From Bacteroidales bacterium (GTDB lineage: Bacteria; Bacteroidota; Bacteroidia; Bacteroidales; UBA932): a stretch of DNA of 64,000 nucleotides. The stretch spans positions 41,113 to 105,112 of the forward strand of contig JAKSJZ010000001.1 of the NCBI GenBank assembly GCA_024401995.1. Reading direction: 5' to 3'. A model generated the notes under the pieces. That model saw nothing but the letters and a program-made list of their open reading frames with translations, did no database searches and had not been told where the DNA came from. Every line of letters starts with the position of its first letter. Position 1 is the stretch's first letter. A program made the translations under genes and the position numbers. Below, one piece after another: positions 20,176 to 29,135 of this stretch.

Positions 20176-21993
20176 ATGAGCGTTATGAAAAAATATATAT
20201 TCATCATACTTGCGGCATCCGTACTTGCGGGATGCGTTGATCAGTTGAACAAGTTTCCCCTCGATCGGGAGACCGACGAAACCTTCTTCTCTTCGGAAAC
20301 CGACCTGGTTGCCTTCAGCAATTCCTTCTATTCGCTGTTCCCCAGTCCGGACGAAAGGGCTTCCGTGCGGTCCGGAATGATTGCCTTCGACAACGCGGAC
20401 AACATCTTCTCCAAAACGCAGAGCTCCGAGGTCCGGGGCAACCGCACCGTCCCTTCCAGCGGCAACGGCTGGACCTTCACGAAATTGAGGGACATCAACA
20501 CGATGCTGGACCACATCGATCGGTGCAAGGATCCCGAGGTTCACGCCAAGTACAAGGCTCTGGCAAGGTTCTTCCGCGCATACTTCTACTTCGACAAAAT
20601 CCGCATTTTCGGGGACGTTCCCTGGTGCGGCACACAGCTCTGGGACAATTCTCCCGAACTTTACAACCCACGCGACAACCGGGAGGTGGTGATGCAGAAA
20701 ATCGTGGAGGACCTCCTGTTCGCCATCGACAGCCTGCCCGACAAAAAATCCGTATATACCGTCACCAAATATACCGCCCAGGCGCTCCTGTCACGCGTGG
20801 CCCTGTTCGAAGGGACATTCCGCAAATACCACGACTACCAAGTCCCCGACTCCGTTGCCAACCCACACTCGGCGAACTGGTATCTGGGGCTTTGCGTCAG
20901 TGTGTCCAAGGACTTCATAGACGAAGGCAAGTACACGATTTACTCGACCGGCAATCCTGACAAGGATTACCTTCATCTTTTCACCGCTGAAAAATATGAG
21001 GGCGACCCGACGGCGGACGAAGTCATCCTGGCCGAAAATTTCAACTCCGAATACGGCAGAAGCCACAACGTCAACAACATCACCATAGCGACTTCGAAGG
21101 ACTGTCCGGGTATGAGCCGTAAAGCTGTCGCCTCCTACCTCAACGCTGACGGCACGCGCTTCACCGACACTGCCGACTGGGAGAAGAAATCCTTCTTCGA
21201 AGAGACGCAGGGCCGTGACCCGCGCCTTGCCCAGAGCATCCGCACCCCCGGCTACAAGAGAATAGGCCGCGACAACACCGAGGCTCCCCTGTTCGGCTCG
21301 ACGGTGAGCGGATACCAGCTCATAAAGCACGTTCAGGCGCCGGGAGACGGAGACATCAAGGACAAGGACGGCAAGTCGGATGCCGACATCATCGTCTTCC
21401 GGGCCGCGGAGGTTTATCTCAACTATGCCGAGGCCAAAGCCGAACTCGGGACAATATCACAGAACGACCTTGACATTTCCGTCAACAGAATCCGGGCACG
21501 TGTAAATATGCCCGCCCTGGAGGTCAGCGTGCCTTTGGACACTTTCCTGACAAGCGCTGCCTGGGGTGGATATACGGGCACTACGAACCCCCTCATACTC
21601 GAACTGCGCCGCGAACGCTGCGTCGAACTCGGCCAGGAGGGCCACAGATACTTCGACCTTATGCGCTGGAAAGAGGGCAAAATTCTGGAGAAACCGATGT
21701 ACGGCATGTACTTCCCGGCAGACACCTCCGGCCTGTATGACCTTGACAGGGACGGAAATTTCGACGTTTATCTGTACAGCGATCAGAAAGACGCGACCAA
21801 GGCCGGCAAGGCAAAGTACAATTACAAGTTGAACGCTGAAATTTACCTTACCGGGGGTGACCACGGTATGGTCTTCCCCCACAAGAACAGTCCGGGAAAA
21901 TGGGATGAGGACAAGGATTATCTCTACCCCATCCCCTACGGGGAAATCCAGCTCAATCCCAATCTGGCGCAAAACCCGGGGTGGACATTATGA
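20176..21993 (+). CDS. SusD-like (RagB/SusD family) surface glycan-binding lipoprotein
   Basis: Lipoprotein of 605 aa that would cap the SusC barrel and capture the ligand. The signal MKKYIFIILAASVLAGC (counted from the internal ATG at 20185) carries the lipobox LAGC. FPLDRETDETFFSSETDLVA is typical of the SusD N-terminus. TPR-like helices occur around VFRAAEVYLNYAEAKAELG, and LRRERCVELGQEGHRYFDLM is the characteristic C-terminal motif. The true start may be 20185. The stop codon overlaps the start of the phosphodiester glycosidase gene by 4 bp, tying the three genes into one operon. Confidence 0.95.
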   Translation: MSVMKKYIFIILAASVLAGCVDQLNKFPLDRETDETFFSSETDLVAFSNSFYSLFPSPDERASVRSGMIAFDNADNIFSKTQSSEVRGNRTVPSSGNGWTFTKLRDINTMLDHIDRCKDPEVHAKYKALARFFRAYFYFDKIRIFGDVPWCGTQLWDNSPELYNPRDNREVVMQKIVEDLLFAIDSLPDKKSVYTVTKYTAQALLSRVALFEGTFRKYHDYQVPDSVANPHSANWYLGLCVSVSKDFIDEGKYTIYSTGNPDKDYLHLFTAEKYEGDPTADEVILAENFNSEYGRSHNVNNITIATSKDCPGMSRKAVASYLNADGTRFTDTADWEKKSFFEETQGRDPRLAQSIRTPGYKRIGRDNTEAPLFGSTVSGYQLIKHVQAPGDGDIKDKDGKSDADIIVFRAAEVYLNYAEAKAELGTISQNDLDISVNRIRARVNMPALEVSVPLDTFLTSAAWGGYTGTTNPLILELRRERCVELGQEGHRYFDLMRWKEGKILEKPMYGMYFPADTSGLYDLDRDGNFDVYLYSDQKDATKAGKAKYNYKLNAEIYLTGGDHGMVFPHKNSPGKWDEDKDYLYPIPYGEIQLNPNLAQNPGWTL

Positions 21994-22964
21994 TGACAAC
22001 CATCAGAACCGTCTCCGTCCTGCCGCTCCTGCTGCTGGTCCTCTTCCGTCCCTGCCGGGCGGAGGACATACCGGTCAGGTGGGAGGACAGGACGGTTGCC
22101 GACGGGGTCGTCTATCACGAATTCCTCGGGGTGGAACCCGTGAGCGGCGACCACCAGTTCGTTCATGTAGTGGAAATTGACCCCGGGAAAGGATACCGCC
22201 TTGCGGTGGATTATGATGCCGACTCCCCTCACATTGCTTCTGAAATCCACAGGAAACACAACGCCATTGTCACAATCAACGCCGGTTATGAGGGAGAGGC
22301 CATCTTCATCAAAAGCGCCGGGAGGGTGATGCGCGACATCCAATGCGACACCATTCCCACTCCGGGACATGTTCCAAACTGGAAGAACGACGGGGCGCTG
22401 TGTCTTTCCCCGGACGGCATTCCCGTCATCCTCAACACGATGCTCTGGCCGGAAGCCGGAGTGTCGGCCTACGGTCTGGCGGTCTCCATACAACGCGAAT
22501 TCTTCAGGAACAATCCCTGCCTGGATGCTTTTCCTGACATCATCTCCAGCGCTCCCCTGCTCATTGACGATTACAACCCGGTCGGAGAATCCTTCGTGTC
22601 CGTGCCTCCCGAAGTTTTTACTTCTCTCGAATATGAAAACCCACAGCGGCACCAGGGGGTGCGCCATCCCAGAACGGCGGTCGCCCTCAAGGCAGACGGA
22701 CATATTCTGCTGATTGTGGTTGACGGCCGACAGAAAGGCATATGTGAGGGATTCAGCGCAAAGGAACTTACAAGATTCCTTGCCGTGAACTTCAATCCGC
22801 AATATGCCCTGAACCTGGATGGTGGCGGATCGAGCACCATGTGCATCCGGGGTCTGGGACACCCGACCACGCACGTGGTCAACTATCCTTCCGACAACAG
22901 GTCGGCAGACCACGACGGGGAAAGGGCCCTGCTGTCCTTTATTTTTGTGACCGGCGCGGACTGA
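21990..22964 (+). CDS. Phosphodiester glycosidase family protein (NAGPA domain)
   Basis: Exported protein of 324 aa with a hydrophobic N-terminal signal. Resembles the NAGPA (PF09992) domain, named for the mammalian uncovering enzyme that removes GlcNAc from a phosphodiester. Visible family motifs are TINAGYEGE (95-103), NDGALCLSPDG (133-143), HPRTAVAL (226-233) and NLDGGGSST (275-283). The start at 21990 gives an ATGA overlap with the susD stop; GTG at 21981 is less likely. As the only enzyme gene in this SusCD operon, it probably acts on the imported ligand, for instance by cleaving a sugar-phosphodiester bond. That role is inference. Confidence 0.85.
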   Translation: MMTTIRTVSVLPLLLLVLFRPCRAEDIPVRWEDRTVADGVVYHEFLGVEPVSGDHQFVHVVEIDPGKGYRLAVDYDADSPHIASEIHRKHNAIVTINAGYEGEAIFIKSAGRVMRDIQCDTIPTPGHVPNWKNDGALCLSPDGIPVILNTMLWPEAGVSAYGLAVSIQREFFRNNPCLDAFPDIISSAPLLIDDYNPVGESFVSVPPEVFTSLEYENPQRHQGVRHPRTAVALKADGHILLIVVDGRQKGICEGFSAKELTRFLAVNFNPQYALNLDGGGSSTMCIRGLGHPTTHVVNYPSDNRSADHDGERALLSFIFVTGAD

Positions 22965-22969
22965 CCGAC

Positions 22970-23848
22970 TCAGAACACCACCACTACCGGCAGATGGTCG
23001 CTGACCCCTCCGTTGTAACGCGGGCCGACATAGGTTCTTTTCGGCTTCATTCCTCCGTGCGTGCGGTCCGGCTCAAGAAGTGATGCGTCCGAGAAAATGA
23101 AGAGGGCTGCGTCCGCGTTGGTCCTGCATCGGTCTATCGTCTCCCACCGGCCCTGAAACCGGATTGTTCCCGGTGCGTCTCCCTGCGCCGGCAGCTCCCT
23201 GAACACCTTTCCTATTATCGAATCGCAGGCTTCCCCCGCCTCTTCGTTGAAATCCCCGCCGGCAACTATCGTGCGGACTCCGGCGCCGGCAAGTGAGTCG
23301 CACAACTGACGCAGCGTCCGAAGCGCCGCAGTCCTTATCGGGGAATCCTGCCCTCCGAGCTGCGAGGGATGATGGTTGACAAGCACGGCCAGCGTGTCGC
23401 ACTCAAAAACCAATATGTCCCTGGTGGCAAGCCCGTTCCCGCTGCCGTCCCGCACGGATACCGGATAAACCTTCGGTTGCGGGAACTTCGACTTCCTGTA
23501 CATTAGGGCACAGTCTATCCCGCGCCTGTCCCCGGACTCGAATGACTCTGCCCGGTAATCGGTCTTCGAAAGTATTGACGAATACTTCATCCGGCGAAGG
23601 ACACCGACGTTCTCCACCTCCTCGAAAGCCACGACGTCGGGAAGGGCGCCGAACCTGTCGGCTATAAGCATTATCGTTCTTGCGACCGCATTGCTTTTCC
23701 TGTAGAACCGCCCGGAGGTCCAGGCCTTCGCGCCGGTCGCAGAAAATTCGGTGTCGGACGGACTGAAACCACCGTCCTCCGTATCAAAAAAATTCTCCAC
23801 GTTCCAGAAAACGACAACGGTGGAGAGAAAAAGAAACAAATTTTTCAT
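22970..23848 (-). CDS. Endonuclease/exonuclease/phosphatase family protein, exported
   Basis: Protein of 292 aa with a short hydrophobic N-terminus (MKNLFLFLSTVVVF), suggesting export. The DNase I-like fold motifs are all visible in order: FWNVENFFD, VAFEEVEN (metal-binding Glu), RRGIDCALMY, VNHHPSQ, GGDFNEE and the C-terminal SDHLPVV. Family members cleave nucleic acids or phosphate esters in a Mg2+-dependent way. It converges on the SusCD operon with a 5-bp gap and is divergent from ychF. Confidence 0.9.
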   Translation of the reverse strand: MKNLFLFLSTVVVFWNVENFFDTEDGGFSPSDTEFSATGAKAWTSGRFYRKSNAVARTIMLIADRFGALPDVVAFEEVENVGVLRRMKYSSILSKTDYRAESFESGDRRGIDCALMYRKSKFPQPKVYPVSVRDGSGNGLATRDILVFECDTLAVLVNHHPSQLGGQDSPIRTAALRTLRQLCDSLAGAGVRTIVAGGDFNEEAGEACDSIIGKVFRELPAQGDAPGTIRFQGRWETIDRCRTNADAALFIFSDASLLEPDRTHGGMKPKRTYVGPRYNGGVSDHLPVVVVF

Positions 23849-23910
23849 AGCAGGGGCAATTTACCACTTTTCCCATATATTGTGTACCTTTGTGCGCTAA
23901 TCTTACGGAT

Positions 23911-25011
23911 ATGTCTCTCAAATGCGGAATCGTAGGATTGCCCAACGTCGGCAAGTCCACCCTCTTCAATTGCATCAGCTCCGGAAAGGCCCAGAGCGCC
24001 AACTTCCCGTTCTGCACAATCGAGCCCAATCTCGGCTCCACAAACGTGCCCGACCGACGGCTCAACGTTCTCTCGGAAATATGCAAGCCCCAGAGGACGA
24101 TTCCGGCAACGGTGGACATTGTCGACATTGCCGGACTGGTGAAAGGCGCCAGCCGCGGAGAGGGGCTTGGGAACCAGTTTCTTGCCAACATCCGCGAATG
24201 TGATGCCATCCTTCACGTACTGCGCTGCTTCGACGACGGCAACGTCGTCCACGTTGACGGAAACGTTGACCCCGTGAGGGACAAGGAAGTGGTTGATGCC
24301 GAACTCCAGATAAAGGATCTCGAGACAGTCGAAGCAAGACTCTCGAAATGCGAGAAAGCCGGTAAGGCGGGGGACAAGGAGGCCGCAAAACTGGCCTCCC
24401 TGCTGACCCGTTACCGCGAAGCTCTCTCGGCGGGAAAATCCTGCCGTAGCGTGACGCTTGTCAACGACGAGGAGACGGCTCTGGCCCGCGACCTGTTCCT
24501 GCTCACCAACAAGCCCGTAATGTATGTCTGCAATGTGGACGACGCCTCCGCCGTCAACGGAAACAAATACGTGGACGCGGTCCGGGCGGCCGTGGCGGAA
24601 GAGAACGCGGAGATTCTGGTAATCTCGGCCAGGACCGAATCCGAAATCGCTGAAATGGAAGACCCTGACGACCGCAGGATATTCCTCGAGGAAATGGGAT
24701 TGACCGAGTCAGGGGCGGCGCGGCTTATCCGCGGCGCCTATCATCTGCTGGGCCTGCGCACCTTCTTCACCGCCGGCGCCGACGAGTGCCGCGCCTGGAC
24801 CATCCACAACGGGGACAAGGCGCCCAAGGCGGCCGGAGTCATCCACAGTGATTTCGAGAAGGGCTTTATACGAGCCGAAGTCATCAAATATGATGACTTC
24901 GTCGCTCTCAAAACCGAAGCCGCCGTCCGGGCAGCCGGTAAAATGGGGGTTGAAGGAAAGGACTATGTCGTCTGTGACGGCGACATAATGCATTTCCTTT
25001 TCAACGTCTAA
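23911..25011 (+). CDS. ychF: Ribosome-binding ATPase YchF (Obg-family)
   Basis: P-loop protein of 366 aa that prefers ATP over GTP and associates with ribosomes. G1 motif GLPNVGKSTLFN (9-20), DIAGLVKGAS (G3 region), and a C-terminal TGS domain ending VVCDGDIMHFLFNV. The ATG at 23911 is chosen over a TTG at 23890 because it begins MSLKCGIVGLPN, the family's standard start. A -7 element TACCTTTG at 23885-23892 lies just upstream, without a clear -33 box. The stop overlaps the convergent ppiD by 4 bp. Confidence 0.97.
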   Translation: MSLKCGIVGLPNVGKSTLFNCISSGKAQSANFPFCTIEPNLGSTNVPDRRLNVLSEICKPQRTIPATVDIVDIAGLVKGASRGEGLGNQFLANIRECDAILHVLRCFDDGNVVHVDGNVDPVRDKEVVDAELQIKDLETVEARLSKCEKAGKAGDKEAAKLASLLTRYREALSAGKSCRSVTLVNDEETALARDLFLLTNKPVMYVCNVDDASAVNGNKYVDAVRAAVAEENAEILVISARTESEIAEMEDPDDRRIFLEEMGLTESGAARLIRGAYHLLGLRTFFTAGADECRAWTIHNGDKAPKAAGVIHSDFEKGFIRAEVIKYDDFVALKTEAAVRAAGKMGVEGKDYVVCDGDIMHFLFNV

Positions 25012-27098
25012 TAGAATCTCGCCCTGTTGTCTTCAACACCGGCAGCCTCCATCATAGCGGGAAGAATCTGCTGCGAAGTGTACTGGGACTTCTGAAGTTC
25101 GTACGCTTTTGCGTCCTCCTCCGTATAGAAGGAGCCTGTCTCGACTCCGTTGACCTTTACTACATAAACTCCCGCGTCGGATGCAACCGGGCCGGCTATC
25201 ACACCCTCCTTCGCGCCGAGAACGGCTCCGGCAAGAACCGGATCCACATATGCGGAAGTCATTCCGAGCGCAAAGTCGGCGTTCTTGGTAACAGTCTGGC
25301 CCAAAGCCTCGGCCACCGCCTCGATGGTGCTGCAGCCCGCAATGGCTTCCCTGACTCTTGCCGCTTCCTTTTCATTGTGCTTTCCGGCATAAAGCCTGTA
25401 GCGGATAGCCTCGCCGACTTCACTTATCGGGGCATACCCGTCCTTGCGCACCTCGTCCACGGCAACTATGAAGAAGAAGTTGTTGTTGACGGTGATGATG
25501 TTGGAGGCCTTGCCCTTCTTGGCGTCGAATATCCAGCGGGTGACTTCCTTGGCCTGGTCAACGGAGCCGTATGAGGACGTGCTCTCAAGCACCGTGGCCA
25601 TCTTGTGGGAATATACGCCGAGAGAATCGACCGCCTTCCTGTACCCCTCAAGAGTACCGCCCGCGAGCGTTGCGAAGGTGTTCGCCTTGTTGTAGAAATC
25701 GTTGAATGTCTCCTTGCTGGCAAGAACCGTCTTCTCGAAAATCGCCACCTGCTTCTTCTCCACGGCCTTGGTCTTCTTCGTCACCATAACGACGTGCATT
25801 CCATAACGCGTCTTGAGCGCGAACGGCTTGCCGACCTCGGCCGTCATTACGGACTCGAAGCCCGGAATCATATAGTTCTGCGTAAGCCAGCCCACGTTGC
25901 CGAGCTCTCCGTCCGCCGCAGACGACTGGTCCTGGGAATGGAGGGCGACAAGCGCCGAAAAGCTTCCGCCACGCTTGATGACGTCAACAAGGCTGTCGGC
26001 CCTGTCCTTCGTCGTGACGTCTCCCACAAGAATATGCCTGACATATACGGAATCGGGCATAAGACCCGTCGCAATGACCCTTGCGGCCATAAAGGTGTTG
26101 TCCTCCCTGATTATGGGGGACACGCCCGCATTCTTGCCGAACACGAACTCGTCAAGCTGCGCGGATACCGTGCGGAGTTCTCCTGCCTTGTACCAGGCTT
26201 CGGAAAGCTGACGGTCGCTGTTTTTGATAAGGAACGCCTTGACGTTGTCCGTCTTTGCGAATTCCGCATAAGCGGCATCGAAGTCATCGCTTACGGCGAT
26301 TATGTCCTCCTGTGAAGGAACCACCTCGTAAACGACATATTCCGCGCTGCGGCTTGCCTTTCTTTTGAACGTCTCCTTGTGGTCCTTGTAATATTTCTTT
26401 ATCTCGGAAACGGGCACGTCTATCGTCGAATCGAGCGCAAAGGATGCAGGCTCGAAGACATACTCCAGGTCGGCCGTCTTGTTGCCGGCATCGACCGCAT
26501 TGGCCACTACAAGCGCGTTGGGATAATTGGACGCATTGAACAGCGAACCGTATTTCGAATAATACTGCTGTACCTGAATGGTGCGCTGTACATAATCCCA
26601 GAAAATTTTCATCCTGCCCGTCTCGTCATCGCCGATTGTCCTTGCAAACTCGCGGACCGCCTCGGGGGAGAACTGACCGTCCTCACCCTGGAAAATCGGG
26701 TTCTGCCTGATTATGGGCGAGACATACTCACCGGTCGTAAGGGCGACAACCTCCTCGTCTCCAAGGGTTATGCCGGCCTTCCTGGCATTTTTCAGGAACA
26801 TATTGTCGTCGAGAAGCTCCTGCCAGGCGGAGTTGCGGATCTGCTCCTGTATTTCCTCGTTCTGCACGGAAGAGCCGGTGACAATCTCGTTGATTGCCGT
26901 ATATTTCTCCACGTCCTCCTGGAACTCGGTGTAGGAAATGTTCTTGCCTCCGATTCTGCCCACGTTGTACTTCGACGACATCGATGCGAACGCCGTCTCG
27001 AGCGTGCTCGGGTCAACAATGAACGACAAAAGGGCCAGCGCAATTATTATCGAGATTGCGAGGCCGAATTTAACGCGTATTTTTTCAAGTACCGCCAT
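25008..27098 (-). CDS. PpiD-like membrane-anchored peptidyl-prolyl isomerase/chaperone
   Basis: Protein of 696 aa with one N-terminal membrane anchor (FGLAISIIIALALLSFIVD), a SurA-type N-terminal chaperone region and a parvulin domain recognisable from VYVRHILVGD to KTRYGMHVVMV. It would assist folding of newly exported proteins at the outer face of the inner membrane. It is the last gene of the mfd-coaX-OMP-TPR-lptC-ppiD run, 11 bp after lptC, which places it with outer-membrane biogenesis genes. Confidence 0.93.
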   Translation of the reverse strand: MAVLEKIRVKFGLAISIIIALALLSFIVDPSTLETAFASMSSKYNVGRIGGKNISYTEFQEDVEKYTAINEIVTGSSVQNEEIQEQIRNSAWQELLDDNMFLKNARKAGITLGDEEVVALTTGEYVSPIIRQNPIFQGEDGQFSPEAVREFARTIGDDETGRMKIFWDYVQRTIQVQQYYSKYGSLFNASNYPNALVVANAVDAGNKTADLEYVFEPASFALDSTIDVPVSEIKKYYKDHKETFKRKASRSAEYVVYEVVPSQEDIIAVSDDFDAAYAEFAKTDNVKAFLIKNSDRQLSEAWYKAGELRTVSAQLDEFVFGKNAGVSPIIREDNTFMAARVIATGLMPDSVYVRHILVGDVTTKDRADSLVDVIKRGGSFSALVALHSQDQSSAADGELGNVGWLTQNYMIPGFESVMTAEVGKPFALKTRYGMHVVMVTKKTKAVEKKQVAIFEKTVLASKETFNDFYNKANTFATLAGGTLEGYRKAVDSLGVYSHKMATVLESTSSYGSVDQAKEVTRWIFDAKKGKASNIITVNNNFFFIVAVDEVRKDGYAPISEVGEAIRYRLYAGKHNEKEAARVREAIAGCSTIEAVAEALGQTVTKNADFALGMTSAYVDPVLAGAVLGAKEGVIAGPVASDAGVYVVKVNGVETGSFYTEEDAKAYELQKSQYTSQQILPAMMEAAGVEDNRARFY

Positions 27099-27109
27099 TG
27101 TATTTTATT

Positions 27110-27802
27110 TTATAAATTTTCCGTTACGGGCTGCGAAGTTAATAAATTTCCTTCAAAATTGGAATTTGTTTTCGGGAGCGGTCCTATAAAATTGACGGAA
27201 TCCAGCACTACGGTCAGCGTATCCTGTGTCGTGATGCCGTAACTGTCGAACGGATTGTGCAGTATGGCGTTTTTCACGCGGTCGTCCGTCCTCATTCCAT
27301 ACCCCTGCATGAACCCGCTCGGAGAGTACATCCTGACATAGCAGTCCGTAAAAACCTCCCCCGTGGAATGATCCCAGTAAATTGTGTCGGTCTCCAGCGT
27401 CTGCTGTTCTATGACGTTGTGAAGAACCACGTTGCCGAACGCAGACCAGGTCTCCCCCTCATCCCGTCGCCTGTCCTTCATCTTCACGTGCTTCGCCTCG
27501 TCGGCTATTATGATGCTCTCCATCCGCCCCAGCGAATCATACCCATACACGGCAAGTCCCTCCGGGAAAACTTCATAGGTGGAAGTGTCGTCATCGAACC
27601 GCTTCACGAGCGGGGCCTCCACCCTCATCATCGTGCGTCCGTCCTCGGTCTGCACCGCAAACATATTCCGCACCAACTGGATGGGGGCCTCCTTCAGTCC
27701 GCTTCCGTCGGTACTTGCCACCTTTCCGCTGCAGCAAATGGCAAAGACAGCAACCGCGACGGCGGTTGCTGCTTTACAAAATATCGCTGCACGATTTCCC
27801 AA
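27110..27802 (-). CDS. lptC: LptC-like LPS export periplasmic protein
   Basis: Protein of 230 aa with an N-terminal hydrophobic segment ending FAICCSG, a possible lipobox (Cys23/24). The rest is beta-strand rich in the style of LptC/OstA domains: MMRVEAPLVKRFDDDTSTYE, then LETDTIYWDHSTGEVFTD and GYGMRTDD. LptC links the LptBFG transporter to the LptA bridge that carries lipopolysaccharide across the periplasm. The other lpt genes are not in the window. It lies 6 bp after the TPR gene and 11 bp before ppiD. Confidence 0.85.
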   Translation of the reverse strand: MGNRAAIFCKAATAVAVAVFAICCSGKVASTDGSGLKEAPIQLVRNMFAVQTEDGRTMMRVEAPLVKRFDDDTSTYEVFPEGLAVYGYDSLGRMESIIIADEAKHVKMKDRRRDEGETWSAFGNVVLHNVIEQQTLETDTIYWDHSTGEVFTDCYVRMYSPSGFMQGYGMRTDDRVKNAILHNPFDSYGITTQDTLTVVLDSVNFIGPLPKTNSNFEGNLLTSQPVTENL

Positions 27803-27808
27803 TTCGCC

Positions 27809-29122
27809 TTAGTCCTGGGTGCGGACAGTGGTGACGGCCACCATTCCTCCGCAACGGGCGGTATAGGACTCGCCCTTCGTGAGGTTATACATGAAGGCGT
27901 CGGCCGTCTGGGGATAATACTTCGAGTACTGGCCGATGAACTTGTTCGCCTCCTCGGCAAGAGTCTCGTCGGCAGCCTTGGCCTTGATGAAATAATCTAT
28001 CGCAACCCAGTACGGGGCGCGGCGCTCCATCTCGTCGCCGTCGGCACAGTTGCACGCGCTCCATATCTGACCGATAAGGAAGTATGCCTTACCCGTGAAC
28101 TTGCCGTCCGTATCCATCGACAGCACGTTCTTCGCAAGGTCGAAAGCGCGGGCGGAACGTCCGGACTTGAAGCAATACGTGGCAAGCTGGAACGTATAGT
28201 CTATGTCGACAAGAACATCGGTCTCGTCAGAAGCAATCGACTCTTCCATATACCTGATGGCCTCGGCGGTGTTGCCCTGGGCGGCGTTGAGCCTGTAAAG
28301 GGCGTAAGCCGCGGCGGCGTTGGGATCAAGGCGGTACTTGGTGGCCGCAGCACGCAGATAGAGATCGTTGTTGATGCAGTCGTCCGCATAAGCCATCATC
28401 TTGAGAATGCTGTTGACAAGCTGGAGATTTTCCGGATCGGCCTGGAATTTCGGGGTGAAGAGGGCGAGGAGGTCTTCGCAGGAAGCTACCTTGCTGGTTG
28501 CGAACAGGCCCTCGAGCGCGGTCTTGGAGGTTTCGTCGAGTGGCTCCGCCGACTCTATCGCCTCAAGCGACTTCTGGTAGGTGTCGAGGATGTCCTCCGC
28601 CGACATCTTGCCGGCATTGAACAGGGCTATTGCCGCCTCAAGGTTGTATACGTAGATGTCCCCCTTTGTCTTGGCACCGTTTGCGTCGATAATCTCCTTT
28701 GTGATGTCATAGACGCGCTTGTCATCGTCCTTCACGAAGTTGTGGACATCCATACCCTTGTTGTTGCGGCTTGCAACGGCATACTTGGGATAGTTCGCCA
28801 CACGGATGTCATAGAGTTCCATCAGCGTGTCTATCAGGGCCTTCTTGTGGGCTTCGTCCTTGCCGGCCTTGGCGATAAGCCTCCTTACGATGGTCGCACC
28901 GTCAACATAGAGGTTGTAGCTCGCCTGTGGAGGACAAAGCTTGTATGCGCTCTTCCAGCTGGGGGCGGCATCATCAAAATTCCTCTGCTTGAAATACTCC
29001 TTGTAATAAGAGAGGTACTTGATACACTCGGCGCTGTCTGCACCGTACTTTCCCTGTGCGAGACAGGGCAGGCTCATTACGGCCATTGCGATGGAAAGCA
29101 TCGCGATTCTGATTGTTTTCAT
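27809..29122 (-). CDS. Tetratricopeptide-repeat periplasmic protein
   Basis: Exported protein of 437 aa with signal peptide MKTIRIAMLSIAMAVMSLPC followed by LAQ. The body is helical with TPR-like repeats, for example YYKEYFKQRNFDDAAPSWKS near the N-terminus and AAAYALYRLNAAQGNTAEAI in the second half. Probably a protein-protein interaction scaffold. It sits between an outer-membrane barrel gene and lptC, which suggests an envelope role, but the exact function is unknown. Confidence 0.8.
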   Translation of the reverse strand: MKTIRIAMLSIAMAVMSLPCLAQGKYGADSAECIKYLSYYKEYFKQRNFDDAAPSWKSAYKLCPPQASYNLYVDGATIVRRLIAKAGKDEAHKKALIDTLMELYDIRVANYPKYAVASRNNKGMDVHNFVKDDDKRVYDITKEIIDANGAKTKGDIYVYNLEAAIALFNAGKMSAEDILDTYQKSLEAIESAEPLDETSKTALEGLFATSKVASCEDLLALFTPKFQADPENLQLVNSILKMMAYADDCINNDLYLRAAATKYRLDPNAAAAYALYRLNAAQGNTAEAIRYMEESIASDETDVLVDIDYTFQLATYCFKSGRSARAFDLAKNVLSMDTDGKFTGKAYFLIGQIWSACNCADGDEMERRAPYWVAIDYFIKAKAADETLAEEANKFIGQYSKYYPQTADAFMYNLTKGESYTARCGGMVAVTTVRTQD

Positions 29123-29135
29123 ATATCAAAAATGT

